NCBI GenBank assembly: GCA_900073065.1
Contig: FJOG01000047.1
Coordinates: forward strand, 98,597 to 162,596
Source of the DNA: Phialocephala subalpina
Taxonomy: Eukaryota; Ascomycota; Leotiomycetes; Helotiales; Mollisiaceae
Direction of reading: 5' to 3'
Length of the DNA stretch: 64,000 nucleotides
The first letter of the stretch is position 1, and every line of letters begins with the position of its first letter. Both the position numbers and the translations under genes were made by a program. The notes beneath the pieces are model-generated. The model had not been told where the DNA came from. It made no database searches and saw nothing but the letters and a program-made list of their open reading frames with translations. Below are positions 23,371-34,250 of this stretch, piece by piece.

Positions 23371-24957
23371 TGTGAATATTGGAGGTGCTGAAAAGCTGGT
23401 AGTCATCGACTGAAGAGTGCTTGTGACGTCGATGGATCCTGACACCGACATCATTGTCGACGACCCTTCTCCTGGACTGGCTTCTCGGGGATCAGGGCAG
23501 TCCTCATCGCTGCTGTCTCTTTTGTTGGCAGGTTTTTTCTGCGAAGGCCAGGCGGGAAAGGGTTCGGTGTCGACGTGGAGACTGTCCTTAAGCCAAATCC
23601 GGGTTTTAGCTTGTTGTCTGGTACGTTTCCCAAGAGATAAGTCTTCTGCAGAAATGTATGTTAGATATCTGCTTTCCTCAGGATCGAATTAAAACAATAT
23701 TTTGCCCCTTGTATTTGTCAGATCATATGTGGCGGAACCTTCATTGGCATAATCTGGCGAGTACCCAACGACATCTGGTGCTGGAAGATGCAGCTCCGTC
23801 GTCAGGTATGTCGAGATCGCATCGATTTGGTCCGGGCAAGCAAACGCACCAGGGCCAAGTCCAGAATCCCAATCGGTATAGAGAACAATTCTTGGTTTCG
23901 AGTCTGGGGAGAATGCCCCTTGATTTACGAGAGCAGTAAGACTTGGGACTGAAGCCGTCCCCGATCTCATAGCAGCCATAACGTCAGCATCGAATCGATC
24001 AGCCCGTATATTTGGAGCCTCCCAGAAGTGCGACATCCAGATATCCTTTTCTGACATCACGACAAGTGAGGTGCAGCCCCAAAGTCCCGAGAGTAACAAG
24101 TCCAATGGGGTTGTACCCAGCTTGAAAGCTCTTGCAGAGGCAATCCCCGCATTTGGACCAGGATGCTGTGATCTAAGACGTGTAACTTGGACAGAGCCTC
24201 TGTAAGTATTTTCAAAGAAATCGACATCATCTGCCGGACCTGCCATCGTACGCTTTGACTTGAGAATCGATCCCGTTTCTTGAGCCTGTTGCACAGATAT
24301 AGTTGCCAATGGAAGAGTGGGAACAGCGGCGGTCGGTGAAGAGTCTCCAGCATCGCCACATAGCGTACAGCCAAAATTGCACGGTTCCCTGCTGGCGCTT
24401 CTTGTGGTCGTCGTTGTGGTCCCGGTGAGGTCGCATCCAGTACGGGTTGAGTAGCATGATGACGAGCTACAGGCAGATGTCATGGCAACCGGAGTGCTTA
24501 CCGGATCACAAGTAACTGTGCAATCGCTGACCGTCTGTGAGGATGTGCAGGTTAAACTGGTTGAGGTCGGTTGTTTTGCCGTTTTGCTCGAATCGTCGCT
24601 TGTGTCATCTTGATCTGTTGCTGGCTGGCAATCGCCAATCTTGATGCCGAATATCTTGATCCAGGTATTTCCTGTCCAGAGAGAGCTTGAAGCTATTTCG
24701 GTGGAAAAGAGAACTGGAGCTTCTGTCATGGTGGAGCTCACGGCATCAGATGTAGACGAGAAACCGCTCGACACACTAGAGGGTGGGATCGTAGTCGGAG
24801 AGCTGACCGAAGTAGTGCTTGCCGTTGGAATACTCGAAGACAGTAACACGAGGGGGGCTGGCGGCGGAGGAGGGAATGGCGAGCCGCATGAGCCCAAGCT
24901 GCACGGAAATTACCAACCAAGGCCGTTCGCAGATGGGTACAAAACGAGTCCGACAGT
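23371..24957 (-). CDS. Middle part of the Ser/Thr-rich secreted protein
   Basis: Continuation of the gene. After a Ser/Thr-rich stretch come GNTWIKIFGIKIGDCQP, Cys-rich segments (CTSSQTVSDCTVTCDPVS) and a folded domain with GCTSLVVMSEKDIWMSHFWE and IVLYTDWDSGLGPGAFACPD. Another exon (about 23640-23371) reads RIWLKDSLHVDTEPFPAWPS and ends in Thr/Ser-rich linker at the border of the AT-rich island. The domain with WMSHFWE occurs in secreted fungal proteins of unknown role. The 5' border holds an in-frame TAA at 24910-24912 inside a module GLGW-FPCSLGSC that is otherwise a copy of one at about 25150. Confidence 0.5.
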
Positions 24958-24978
24958 GGTCCCAAGTGAATTTGTGGC

Positions 24979-26138
24979 CTATGTGAGTAGCTCAGAGGTC
25001 AAAATAGCTAGATTTGAAACGATCGTTGGTGTGTATGAACCTGTCGAGCCCGAGCTTATAATGACAGATACTAATGTGTCACCGGAGGAAGGAGGAAGGA
25101 CTGGGGCTGGAGGGAATGGTAGATTGCAAGATCCCAGAGTGCACGAAAAGCTCCAGCCAAGTCCAGAAGCGGAAGGGAAGATGATGATTCCGGTTGTGGA
25201 TGCGGATGCGTCCGTTGTAGAAGTGATCAAGGTCGTGGTGATTGATGCCAATGATGGGATCTGCGTAGCTGTGTACACCGCAGTAGATCCAGACATTGTC
25301 ACCATACTGATCACCTGCGTTGTAAGTTCTGTGGGCAGGACTAGGATGTTGGAGGACGTGAAGGAAGGGACGTTCAGACTTGTTGTCGTCGACAAAAAAC
25401 TAGAAGGGAGAATTAGATAGTGGTGAAAAATATGTCCAAGTGCTTATGCAGGAGTACGTACCTATCACTCTTCGTGAGGATGGCAAGGTCTGTTGAAGAT
25501 GAAATGGGTGGTGCTGATAAGCTCGACGTCGTTTCAAGAAAAGTGCTTTGTGCCTGCGTGTATTCGGATGTGATCGGTGATGTCTGCTCTCTGGGCAGGG
25601 TCTGCATTGTGGATATTGAAAAATAGCTTGAGATAGATGACCAGGAGTTCGATGGTTCAGTTGATGGGGTAGCGCTGAAGAGAACACTTGATGAACTGGA
25701 AATGTCTGATGTTGATGTATCTTGCGAAGAGCCCGAAGGAAGGTCCGATGTCGGAGGCAGAGCGCTTGACAGAGTTGACACCTCAGTCTGCGCCGAGAAA
25801 GTCTGGCCATCACTCGATGCTGTTGAAGTTGTGAAAGTGCTTGAGGTCAATGAAGAAATGCCAATCAGGTTTCCAAAGCTTGATATCGAGATCGTAGGGG
25901 AAAGTGATGACGAGCTAGTAGTCTCTGTGACGGTCGCAGTAATGGAAGTGCTCGTAGATGTGGACGTCTCGTCAATCGCGATCGCCGACAAGGAAGTTGA
26001 AGAAATCGAGGAACTGGAGGGACTCGACGAACGAGAAGCAAGCGAAGTGGATGTTTCCGTGCATCGAACTGGATGAGCCCGGAAGAGGATGATAAAGAAT
26101 AAACAGACAACGAAGCGCCAGAAAACAATGTAAACCAT
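24979..26138 (-). CDS. N-terminal part of the Ser/Thr-rich secreted protein
   Basis: Starts at ATG 26138 with a signal peptide (MVYIVFWRFVVCLFFIILF, then RAHPVRC). A mucin-like region of about 200 residues, mostly Ser and Thr, follows. An intron at 25400-25461 joins in phase to the next exon, which holds the module GIIIFPSASGLGWSFSCTLG followed by SCNLPFPPAP. An in-frame TAG at 24979-24981 ends this open stretch; the same frame continues behind it into a second copy of the module. Earlier Met codons (26180) precede the signal peptide and are less likely starts. Probably a wall-attached or secreted glycoprotein, now damaged. Confidence 0.5.
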
Positions 26139-26553
26139 CTTCGAATGAGGTCTTGAAATCGGAGGCAAATGTTTGTCCACTTGGAATCACGCAAAGAAGA
26201 TTCCCGACCATGGCGATGATATATCCTAAAGAAGAGACATCGCACCTACACCCATGAAACAGTATCTGCCAACCAGAGGGACCTGAAAGGGCTTGCCAAC
26301 GAAGATAGAAAGGATCATTAGAGAATATGACAGCTGGTTCGTCAGTTATGAGGAGACTTGCATCAATGCCTTCGATTGCCCCTAATATTAGAAAAGACCT
26401 ACGTGTAATGAAATGTTGGAAGTAATGTAGGAAGAACAGCAATATATTTTCAGAGCTGGCAAGACAGAAATAAAATTCCAGACGCATACTAAGCGACACT
26501 AAAGACAGAAATAAGGAGAAGAGGCCTGGGCTACTAACAACCAACAAAATTGA

Positions 26554-27562
26554 TCATGGATTCTCAATCCCCTCCTTGAATAACTCCACAGCCTCAAAGA
26601 ATCGCCGGCGTACCGCCTCGTCATAAGCAGAGTCACCCATCTGATTCCGCAAGTTCGGGTTAGCACCTCGCTCCAACAAATATCGTACGCTGCCCAGGTT
26701 CCTTGACCTTACAGCATAATGTAACGGTCTCCCGAATGCATAAGGTCCATGTACATCGTCCAATCCATTAACATCGAAGCCAAGGTCCAAAAGATGCGAG
26801 ATCATAGAAACACACTCGGCTTCTCTGCTCTGGGATGCCGCAGCGCTATGTAAAGCCGAACAATTCTCGATCTTCGCACCATGTTGGACGAGCAGATCGA
26901 AGATAGCCATGCTGGAGATTCCAGCAGCGCGGTTCAACGCTTCATGAGAATTGGGATTCGGTGGTGAGTCAGTCTGGATGTCGCCCCACATCGGAGCCCC
27001 AAGATTAGGGTCAGCACCGGTATCAAGCAGCCATCTCGTGAGCTGCTTGTCGCCGACGACTTTCCTGTCAGCAGTTAGCATACATGATTCATAAATAGCC
27101 GGATACATACGGAAGGACAACATGGCCAGCTCCGAACGGAGCATTGACTTGCCAACCGTGGTCTACCAACAGCTTAAAAATAGCTTGTGAACGAGCCTTG
27201 ACAGCAGATCCAACAACGGCGCTAGTGATCTCCGCGCCTCGTGCTAGGAGGAACTCAGAAATTTTGATATTGGCTGCCTTAACGGCCAGCGACAGACCAG
27301 CGTTGAGGACGTCGCGTGATCGATTCTGTTCGTCGAGAAACTCAGTGACACGGGTAATTTCATCTGACGAGATGGCAGCTCCAAGTTCTCTTAGATCAAG
27401 GGCTCTGGTTGATGCCTCGTAGTGACTGCTGTCTGGCGTGGCTGGAAGGTCGGGATAAGCCTGTTGAGGCAGATTGCTATCGTTTTGTGCCATTTCGACT
27501 TGGAGCACGGGTGACATTGTGGTGACTGTTTCGGAGGGATGGCATATTTTCAAGAACAACAC
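26554..27562 (-). CDS. Small ankyrin-repeat protein
   Basis: Exons 27562-27111 and 27064-26554 join through a 46-nt intron (branch site GCTAAC) in phase, giving 320 residues. Ankyrin-type units are seen at RDVLNAGLSLAVKAANIKIS, QAIFKLLVDHGWQVNAPFG, LTRWLLDTGADPNLGAP, EALNRAAGISSMAIFDLLV, SALHSAAASQSREAECVSMI and GRPLHYAVRSRNLGSVRYLL. There is no NACHT or other extra domain. The start could be the first Met (27562) or one of two later ones (27517 and 27493). It is a protein-binding protein of unknown partner. It is transcribed towards the Ser/Thr-rich gene in tandem. Confidence 0.8.
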
Positions 27563-28132
27563 AAGAGCAAAAGTCTGGTTTTGATCTTTTCAAGAGCTCT
27601 TTTGGTGATTAGGGCTGCGTCGTAGGTTCGCCCACGACAGGTGTTTGTCATGCGCCGCCTCGTTGGCAAAATAGAAAGTTGGATGTTGGAGGCTGAAGGC
27701 CACATTGAGCCGACCTGAGATCAAATTTAGACCTCAGACCTGTGAAACACGAAGGATTCTCTCGATGTTCTAATTCGAGTCTCGAGCATCGACCCCATTG
27801 CTGATGCACAAGTTTGTGAATGTTAGAGGATGTGATGGAGATTTTGAGAGGGTCTCGACTTCAAGCAGCCTTGCATTGAGGTGCATGGCAAGCGGGAGAG
27901 GTCAATGCCGACAGAGGCTGGGGCAGTCACGTGCTACAGCGCAACTACGTTCTCAAGGCCATAGCGCGACAATACGGAGGCAGGGCCTGAGGAGCGCCTA
28001 CACAGGCACCTTGACTTGCCTACGTAGGCACGGGTGCCTTTGTAGGCGTGGAACGTTTCAAACGAGGCCTTCTGATTAGCTTAAGAGCTCTTACACAAGC
28101 ACCCCTATATACTAACGGCGCTTTAACGAGAG
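27563..28132. other. Intergenic DNA with a long hairpin
   Basis: No gene. It contains a near-perfect inverted repeat: CGCCTACACAGGCACC at 27995-28010 and its partner GGGTGCCTTTGTAGGCG at 28032-28048. A CCTACGTAGG palindrome lies between them. This could be the end of a small inverted-repeat element. Confidence 0.5.
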
Positions 28133-28632
28133 CACTAAGTAGATCTACAACCATTTGATTGGACTTTTCTATAGACACCCTTTAAGCGAGTTTTATCTTT
28201 ATTACTCTAAGTAAATGCAATATATATTATAATTCACCGTATAAAAATGATTTCAATTAAATAAATTATAAAAATAAATTAAAAGCTTTTAAATCTAATT
28301 AAATATAATATTTTATAATTTGATTTCGTTGAGAAATAAAAAATCTACTCGATTTTTACTTTTTCGGCTTTACTTTCGGGCCCACTAAGTAGATCTACAA
28401 CCATTTGATTGGACTTTTCTATAGACACCCTTTAAGCGAGTTTTATCTTTATTACTCTAAGTAAATGCAATATATATTATAATTCACCGTATAAAAATGA
28501 TTTCAATTAAATAAATTATAAAAATAAATTAAAAGCTTTTAAATCTAATTAAATATAATATTTTATAATTTGATTTCGTTGAGAAATAAAAAATCTACTC
28601 GATTTTTACTTTTTCGGCTTTACTTTCGGGCC
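28133..28632. repeat. Perfect 250-bp tandem duplication
   Basis: Two copies of an AT-rich unit, 28133-28382 and 28383-28632, from CACTAAGTAGATCTACAACC to TTTACTTTCGGGCC. By eye I found no mismatch. Identity in otherwise RIP-decayed DNA points to a very recent duplication or an assembly artefact. Confidence 0.9.
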
Positions 28633-28698
28633 GTTCGGCAGCCTCTCAAGTCGCCGAGGAACCGACTTACCGTATAAGATCTCGAGACTACTCTTTAA

Positions 28699-28889
28699 TG
28701 AGGATATACTCCGATCAAGCGATCGAGCGCACTAAGCTAAGAGGATAAATGTAAGAATGGTAGTTCGTGCAAAAGTCTTCTAGCTTTATTAAAACACGAT
28801 TAAACTATAAATAGCATTATTATATACTTGTATACGCTATGTGCTATTACTCTTATTGTGTGTTCTCTCTATCTCGGAGTATATCCTCA
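28699..28889. mobile_element. LTR-like or MITE-like element with 16-bp inverted ends
   Basis: Begins TGAGGATATACTCCGA (28699-28714) and ends with its exact complement TCGGAGTATATCCTCA (28874-28889). It is 191 bp, AT-rich inside, with a TATAAATAG box. TG...CA ends are typical of long terminal repeats; the long inverted ends also suit a MITE. No clear target site duplication: the flanks are TTTAA and GAAAT. Confidence 0.5.
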
Positions 28890-29464
28890 GAAATAGAGAG
28901 CCGAGAATCCTGCCGAGTTGGCCCGGGGCTTGTAGAGCCTCTTATGACGAGCCGAGAGAGGAAACTGACCACTCACGGCGCCCGGATCTTCTAAGCTCCC
29001 GACTCGGGGAGGTAAGGCTACCGTTAGACAGAAAGGGCTTGCCTACGGAGCGATCAGGCCCTGTCGATGTAAGTGACGCCAGGCCATAGAACCAGGATCC
29101 GTAGCTTCTCCCCTTGCCCCTGTGCGCAGGGCTGGAAGAACGAAAGAAGTAAGCAAATACCAAACACGCAGACCCAGGCCGTGAACACAAAATGGCACTT
29201 GCCAAATACACACCACTCTCCTCCAACATACCGAAAGCGAATCTCTTATTCCTAACCTTAGTACGCGAAGTTTGACCCCTCGAATACGCGAGACATACAA
29301 GTTCGACCTAAGGAAACAACCAAACCCTAGATCAGCAACCAAGTTCGACTATGGGCGTCAAATATTAACAGGCCAAATATGGAAATATCCCAACTTCCTC
29401 AAAACCGCAAGAAGATTAGAGTCACTTCACGCCCCACGATCAAACAAGGCTCAAACCCTCGAAC
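28890..29464. other. Intergenic region
   Basis: GC-richer DNA after the LTR-like element. No supported gene. A match to the repeat family (GGCACTTGCCAAA) appears near 29191, so more of the dispersed element may be here in decayed form. Confidence 0.35.
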
Positions 29465-30005
29465 TGAGCAAGCAACAACAAATCAACAAACTAAACAGGG
29501 ACATTGAATCAAAATCCAGCACTTGCAAAACCAACCCTCACCCTTCGCCCCTGTCAAGGCAGGCGATCTCCATCGGACTTCCCAATTGATGAACTTATAT
29601 ACGAGCATGATTTGTAACCATTCATCTGCATGAGTAGTGTTGCTGTCGTTGTGCTATACTCAGCTAATTGCAAGCTAGTCTTGGATGTACTCTGCAGCAC
29701 CTCGTTCGTATTGGCACGTTGGACAAGTCTAAGTGCTATCGCCATTAGCCTTTGGATTTCCGCGTGAAGAGAGCTGACTTACACATTGATGACCTTCGTC
29801 TGGTTTATTGCCTCTTCCTTCTATAAGTGCACAGGTGTTTGTGCTCAGCAAGTCCATCTATCAATGTACGTCTCCTCTCCCCCCTTCCTTCTCGGCCAGC
29901 TCTCTTCCCTGCCAATGACCCCGCTCGTTTCTTCTCTCCATCGTATCATATATTCATTCGTCGTCCGTCTCTCGTCCTCCTCCCTACACTACAACATGCA
30001 TGCTC
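29465..30005. repeat. Dispersed repeat, copy D
   Basis: Carries CAGCACTTGCAAAACCAACC at 29518 in the same context as AGCACTTGCCAAACCAAG of copy A. At 29780-30005 it carries the second block shared with 17650-17900 (GTGCTCAGCAAG, CTCGGCCAGCTCTCT). The end overlaps the 3' end of the MuDR-like gene. Confidence 0.55.
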
Positions 30006-31190
30006 ATATGCTCCACTGCATCCTTAATACTTGTCATCCACCGATGATTAACACAATACGGGCACCTAACCGGCTGCTCCCCAACCGCATTCAACGCCGC
30101 CTCCCTGCGACTCGGCACTTGAGGAATAACCACCCCACTCGCAGTATGCAACTCAAACCCTTGTCCCACCCCATTCCCTCCGTCTCCACCCCCACCCCCT
30201 CCATTAACCCCGTTCATAACCTCACTCCCAAACAAAGTCGTATTCCCATCTCCCGCACTCTCAGATCCACCCATTCCATCTAAACTCTGTCCCCCACCCT
30301 GCCCTTGATTATGCTGTCCATTATTCTCCATACCAGACGACTGTCCCTCACCATTCTGCTCCGCAACCCTCTTCTTCAAGATCTCAGTCTTCGCCCTCCG
30401 ACACTGCTGCAAATGAACCTCAGCCCCATACTCCCTCAACAAACACTCCCTAATCTCCACCGGCGTCGTCTCTTTACTTATATTCATCAACCTCGGCAAA
30501 ATCTCCATCAAAAACGGTAATCTACTCGCACTATTCCTCTGTACTTTCGGTAAGACAGGTACGATAGACGGATCGACGTTATTCGGCGTCTCCGAAGGAC
30601 GAGGGGGCATGGGACCTAGGACGCGGGCGCCGCCTACGATGTTGCCGTCTTCGTCTTGGCGGATTTCGAGGGAGGGCGTGGGGTGCATGCCCATGGATTG
30701 TTGGGACATGGAGCCGTTCATGCTGGCGACGGGCATTTGTTGGCCCATGCCTGGAGAGCCCATCATGTTCATTTGGCCGACGGGGGCGCCGCGCCATTCG
30801 AGAGCGTTGAGGCATGTGTGTCTATCCCTCAACACTGTGACTCTGGCTAGTGGTTCGCGGCCATTCTTCCTCTCCCAATTACATCTAATCACAAAAGGAC
30901 AATTCGGATCGCGTTTGCCTGTTGTCCAGAATATTAGCATGTTTTCGTTCAATTGTCACTTTCGCGTCCTCGTGCCCTAGCCTCTCTTTCTTCTCCAATT
31001 CCACAAACCAAGAAAACCTGAACGAAAAAGTAGAGAACAAATAGAGAATCGACTCACAACCAACCCTCACCCGCCCCGTATCACTCTTCAAGATCCTCGG
31101 CTCGAAATGTGCTTCGATTGCCCACGCATGAAGGGCTTCTTTGAAGGCTTTCAGGGTAGGGAATTCCTGTCGGAGGTGAAGGGGTGGCAT
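29984..31190 (-). CDS. MuDR-type DNA-binding domain protein (transposase-derived)
   Basis: Exons 31190-31058 and 30918-29984 join through a 139-nt intron in phase, giving 355 residues. Residues 1-85 resemble the DNA-binding domain of Mutator-like transposases and FAR1-type factors (FPTLKAFKEALHAWAIEAHF, GCKRDPNCPFVIRCNWER, RDRHTCLNAL), with the Cys/His pattern of a zinc knuckle. No transposase DDE domain follows. Instead there is a Gly/Met/Gln-rich middle, a short helical segment (LPFLMEILPRLMNISKETTP) and a C-terminal CPYCVNHRW...HMSMH pair that may bind zinc. This suggests a domesticated regulator. A (TTTTC)n run at 31195-31223 lies just upstream of the start, in the 5' leader. Confidence 0.7.
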
Positions 31191-32261
31191 TTCGTTTTCT
31201 TTTCTTTTCTTTTCTTTTCTTTTCGCTCTCTATCCTCTCCCTCTTCTGCCTCTACCCGTTCCTCTTGTACGCCTGCCTCTATCGTATGTATCGGCGCTGT
31301 ATCTCGACTCCTTCCCTCCTCTGCTCAGCGGTGAGCCCTTCACTCCTCCTCCTCCTTCGCAAGGGCTGTCAAAGTGCTTTCGTGATGCCGAGATGGGAAG
31401 CGAGAGCGGATAGGGGAATGCTGGTAGACGAGATACTAATAGGGGGGGTCAATCAGGGTATACTGAATACTCGTCGTTGCTGGTTCAAGAGAAGGGAGGG
31501 TAGTTGGAATTGACGTTGGGTTATGCGATGTGGCACGATGCGGCGTGGCTGGGGTAGGCGAGTGCATGGGCGCCTGCTTGGTGAGGCATCAAGGAGGGTC
31601 CGTGCTTTTCTCTCCTTGCTCCCTCTCTTCTCCTCGCTTGCTAGCTATCATTGTACAAGGTCCAGTCAGTCACTATGAGAAGAAGAGTGTTTGAATTTGC
31701 TTTTAAGATTGCTCAGCTCCGTTATCTCATGTCACGCTCAATTCCAGCCATGTATCCGTCCCTTTCCATACCAAATGATACCATCCATCCCATCAATTTC
31801 ATCAACCTCCGCCCCAAAAACCGCTCGCCCGCAATGATAGCTAAGAGCTCCTTCCTACCCTTACTATTGAACCCACCGCAAACAAAGAAAAAGCCTTGGT
31901 ATGTCCAGTTGATTCATAATATGCAATCCCATCATTCTGCACTCACACGCGTAAGAAAAACGATCCCGTCACAACACCTCGAAACGCCGGATATCCCCCT
32001 ATATTTCCTCTCAAGAATCCTCCGCTAGAAACAAAGTTTGTTTTCAGATAGGAGCAAGAAAAAAGGTCTGCTAATGATGTTGATAGAAGTGAGTGTGGAT
32101 TTGGCTGCTAAGGAACAACTATTACCATGCTCGTAAGTATGTCTGTACATCTGAAGCAGATTAAGAATTGTAATGATGTTGGTATTGTATGCTGTGGGAA
32201 ATCGCCAGCCCATAGTTGGTCGACCGGCGAAGCTGCCTGCAGTGTTGACGAAAATATGTGT
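31191..32261. other. Intergenic region with a pyrimidine microsatellite
   Basis: Just over 1 kb between the MuDR-like gene and Bem1, both on the minus strand. It holds TTTTC repeats at 31195-31223. An open frame at 31651-32028 (+) has no domain and was not accepted. Confidence 0.45.
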
Positions 32262-34250
32262 TCACTCCACATATAACATGAGTTTGTCGTTTCGTGAAAG
32301 AGCAATGTCCAGATCATTGTTGCTCAACATGCTCGGTCGTGTTCCGCTCTGTTCATCATTGTAGGAGAGCATGATATCCTCGTCATCTGGAATCCTCAGA
32401 CGATCCTTGATCTTCTCGTACAATTGCTCGAACTGGATTTCTGTAGGAACCCGAATGGCGATTGTTTCATCTCCCTTCTTGATCTTGATTTTGATCGCGG
32501 ATGGCTGTCCTCCACCATTCAGACCTGGAGATGCTGAACTGGTTGACTGGGACAGAGAAGAAGTTTGTCGTGTCGGTTGCTGACCATTTGGCCGAAGTCC
32601 AGGAGCGGCTGACAATCCTCCTTGGTAACCACCACCATTCAGATTCCCTCTAGACGACTGTCTCGAAGCTCCATTTGTTGGCGAATCAGTCGATGATGGC
32701 TGAGATCCTCCTGAAAGTCTGTACTCCTCATTCACAGCATTGGGGTCGATTTCATAATCTCCTTCCCTCGGTGCAAAGAATTGCTTGACCAATGTGCATC
32801 TCGAAATGTATGGTGGTTGAGTAAGCAAATTCTTAACATATGCATCCAGGTTATGCTGTCTCCCTTCCGTAATCGCATCTGTGACATAATTGACGGGTCC
32901 AGGCATATATGGCAATGATCTCTTCTGCGTTCCTGTGTTACCGGCTTCCGCAGGGAATTCCGTCAAAAGTGCAATCTGGAAATCGTAGAAATCTTCGTAG
33001 TATCGCGATAACTCCCAATGTCGTCCATCCTCCAATGCAGCCTCGATAACGAACCAATATTTGTCTTCCGCAAAACAATATCGAGGTATTCGCGCTGAGA
33101 TTGGAGCGTAGAGTTGGGAATTGGATTTCGCGGCGTATGAATTCTGCTGGACCTGCTGTTGCTGCATAGTCCTGGCTTGCTGTGATTGTCTCATCTGTGC
33201 CTGCTGCGATTTGTTAGTTTTGTCTTGTGAAGGCCGAACTGAACCTACATAGCCATTTGATTGCCTTTGCTGCAGACTCATTCTCTCCATGCCCTGTTCC
33301 ATTTGTTGCTGCTGCTGCTGATTGGGAGCCTCGAACTTTCCCAGTGTAATACTGCTGTTCTTGTATTCCGCCGCCATCTTCTTCCACTCCTCTACTTTTG
33401 GCACGCCCGCCCTTTGGACTGCCTCCTGTGCGTCCGGAACTGCCTGTCCAGAGGTCATATCTCTTATCTCGATAAATGACACCGGAATCAATCCAGGTCC
33501 TCCCAATCTTCCAATCGGCTTCGCAACGAACCATTCTGGATTCGATTGTGCGATCACAATTATCGCCTCTCCAGCCTTTGCATCTAATTCATCTGGCCGC
33601 TCTGCGGCGAAGTCGTACATCACTATGCCATAAACCATCGCACCCGATCCCTTGCCCATTGTTTTCGACGATCGCGCTGTATCGGTCCCTACTAGAGTTC
33701 CTGATCCTGATGTGTCGGAATATCCTGAATCGTGATCTGGCATTCGGACGGCTTGTGGTGAGGATTTATCGGATTGTCCACTGTCCCGCTCGGTCTTCCC
33801 CAAGGCCTGAAAGAAGGCAACCGGAACCAGTCCTCTCGCATCTGGAAGCGCCGGGTTACATGCCTCATACCAGTCCGTGTCATTCTCTCGTCCAATTACG
33901 TGGAAAAAATCGCCCTTCTGAAACGATAATTCTTGGCTTGATTGAGCCTCATAATCGTATAATGCGCGAATAACCTAGATCGGAGCGCAGGGAGTCAACA
34001 AAGGGCCTCAAACCAACGTATGCGACGGACTCGTATGATTCACTACGTACCTTTTTCGGTGGGACGATCGCGATCGCAGATTTAGGTGTGATTGATATAT
34101 GGTTCACTTTCTCCTTGTCGTTCTTCAAACTCCGCCTGAGAGCCTGGAAGAGTCGCATTGTTAGCACATTCAGGACCGAGATACACATCGCAAACCAGCG
34201 AGCCAGCGTCTCCTGACGAACTCCAAAAAGAGGGGGCGACGAACCTTCAT
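32262..34250 (-). CDS. bem1: Bem1-type polarity scaffold (SH3-SH3-PX-PB1)
   Basis: Scaffold that links Cdc42, its exchange factor and effectors at sites of polar growth, and the NADPH oxidase in filamentous fungi. The start is ATG at 34250; the first coding exon is only 6 nt (ATGAAG), then introns 34144-34244 and 33975-34050. The protein has 603 residues. SH3-1 is about residues 34-93 (VIRALYDYEAQSSQELSFQK), SH3-2 about 145-205 (GIVMYDFAAERPDELDAKAG, then NPEWFVAKPIGRLGGPGLIP). The PX domain is about 322-440 (IPRYCFAEDKYWFVIEAAL, then RSLPYMPGP). The PB1 domain is at the C-terminus (IKIKIKKGDETIAIRV, then LSYNDEQSG). A Gln-rich stretch separates SH3-2 and PX. All key domains are intact and in the family order. 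Confidence 0.93.

Noticed and set aside
24641..25420. 259-codon plus-strand frame
   Set aside because: Antisense to the Ser/Thr-rich gene; its Val/Glu/Asp bias is the mirror of Ser/Thr codons.
31651..32028. 125-codon plus-strand frame
   Set aside because: No motif; lies in the intergenic region before the 3' end of Bem1.
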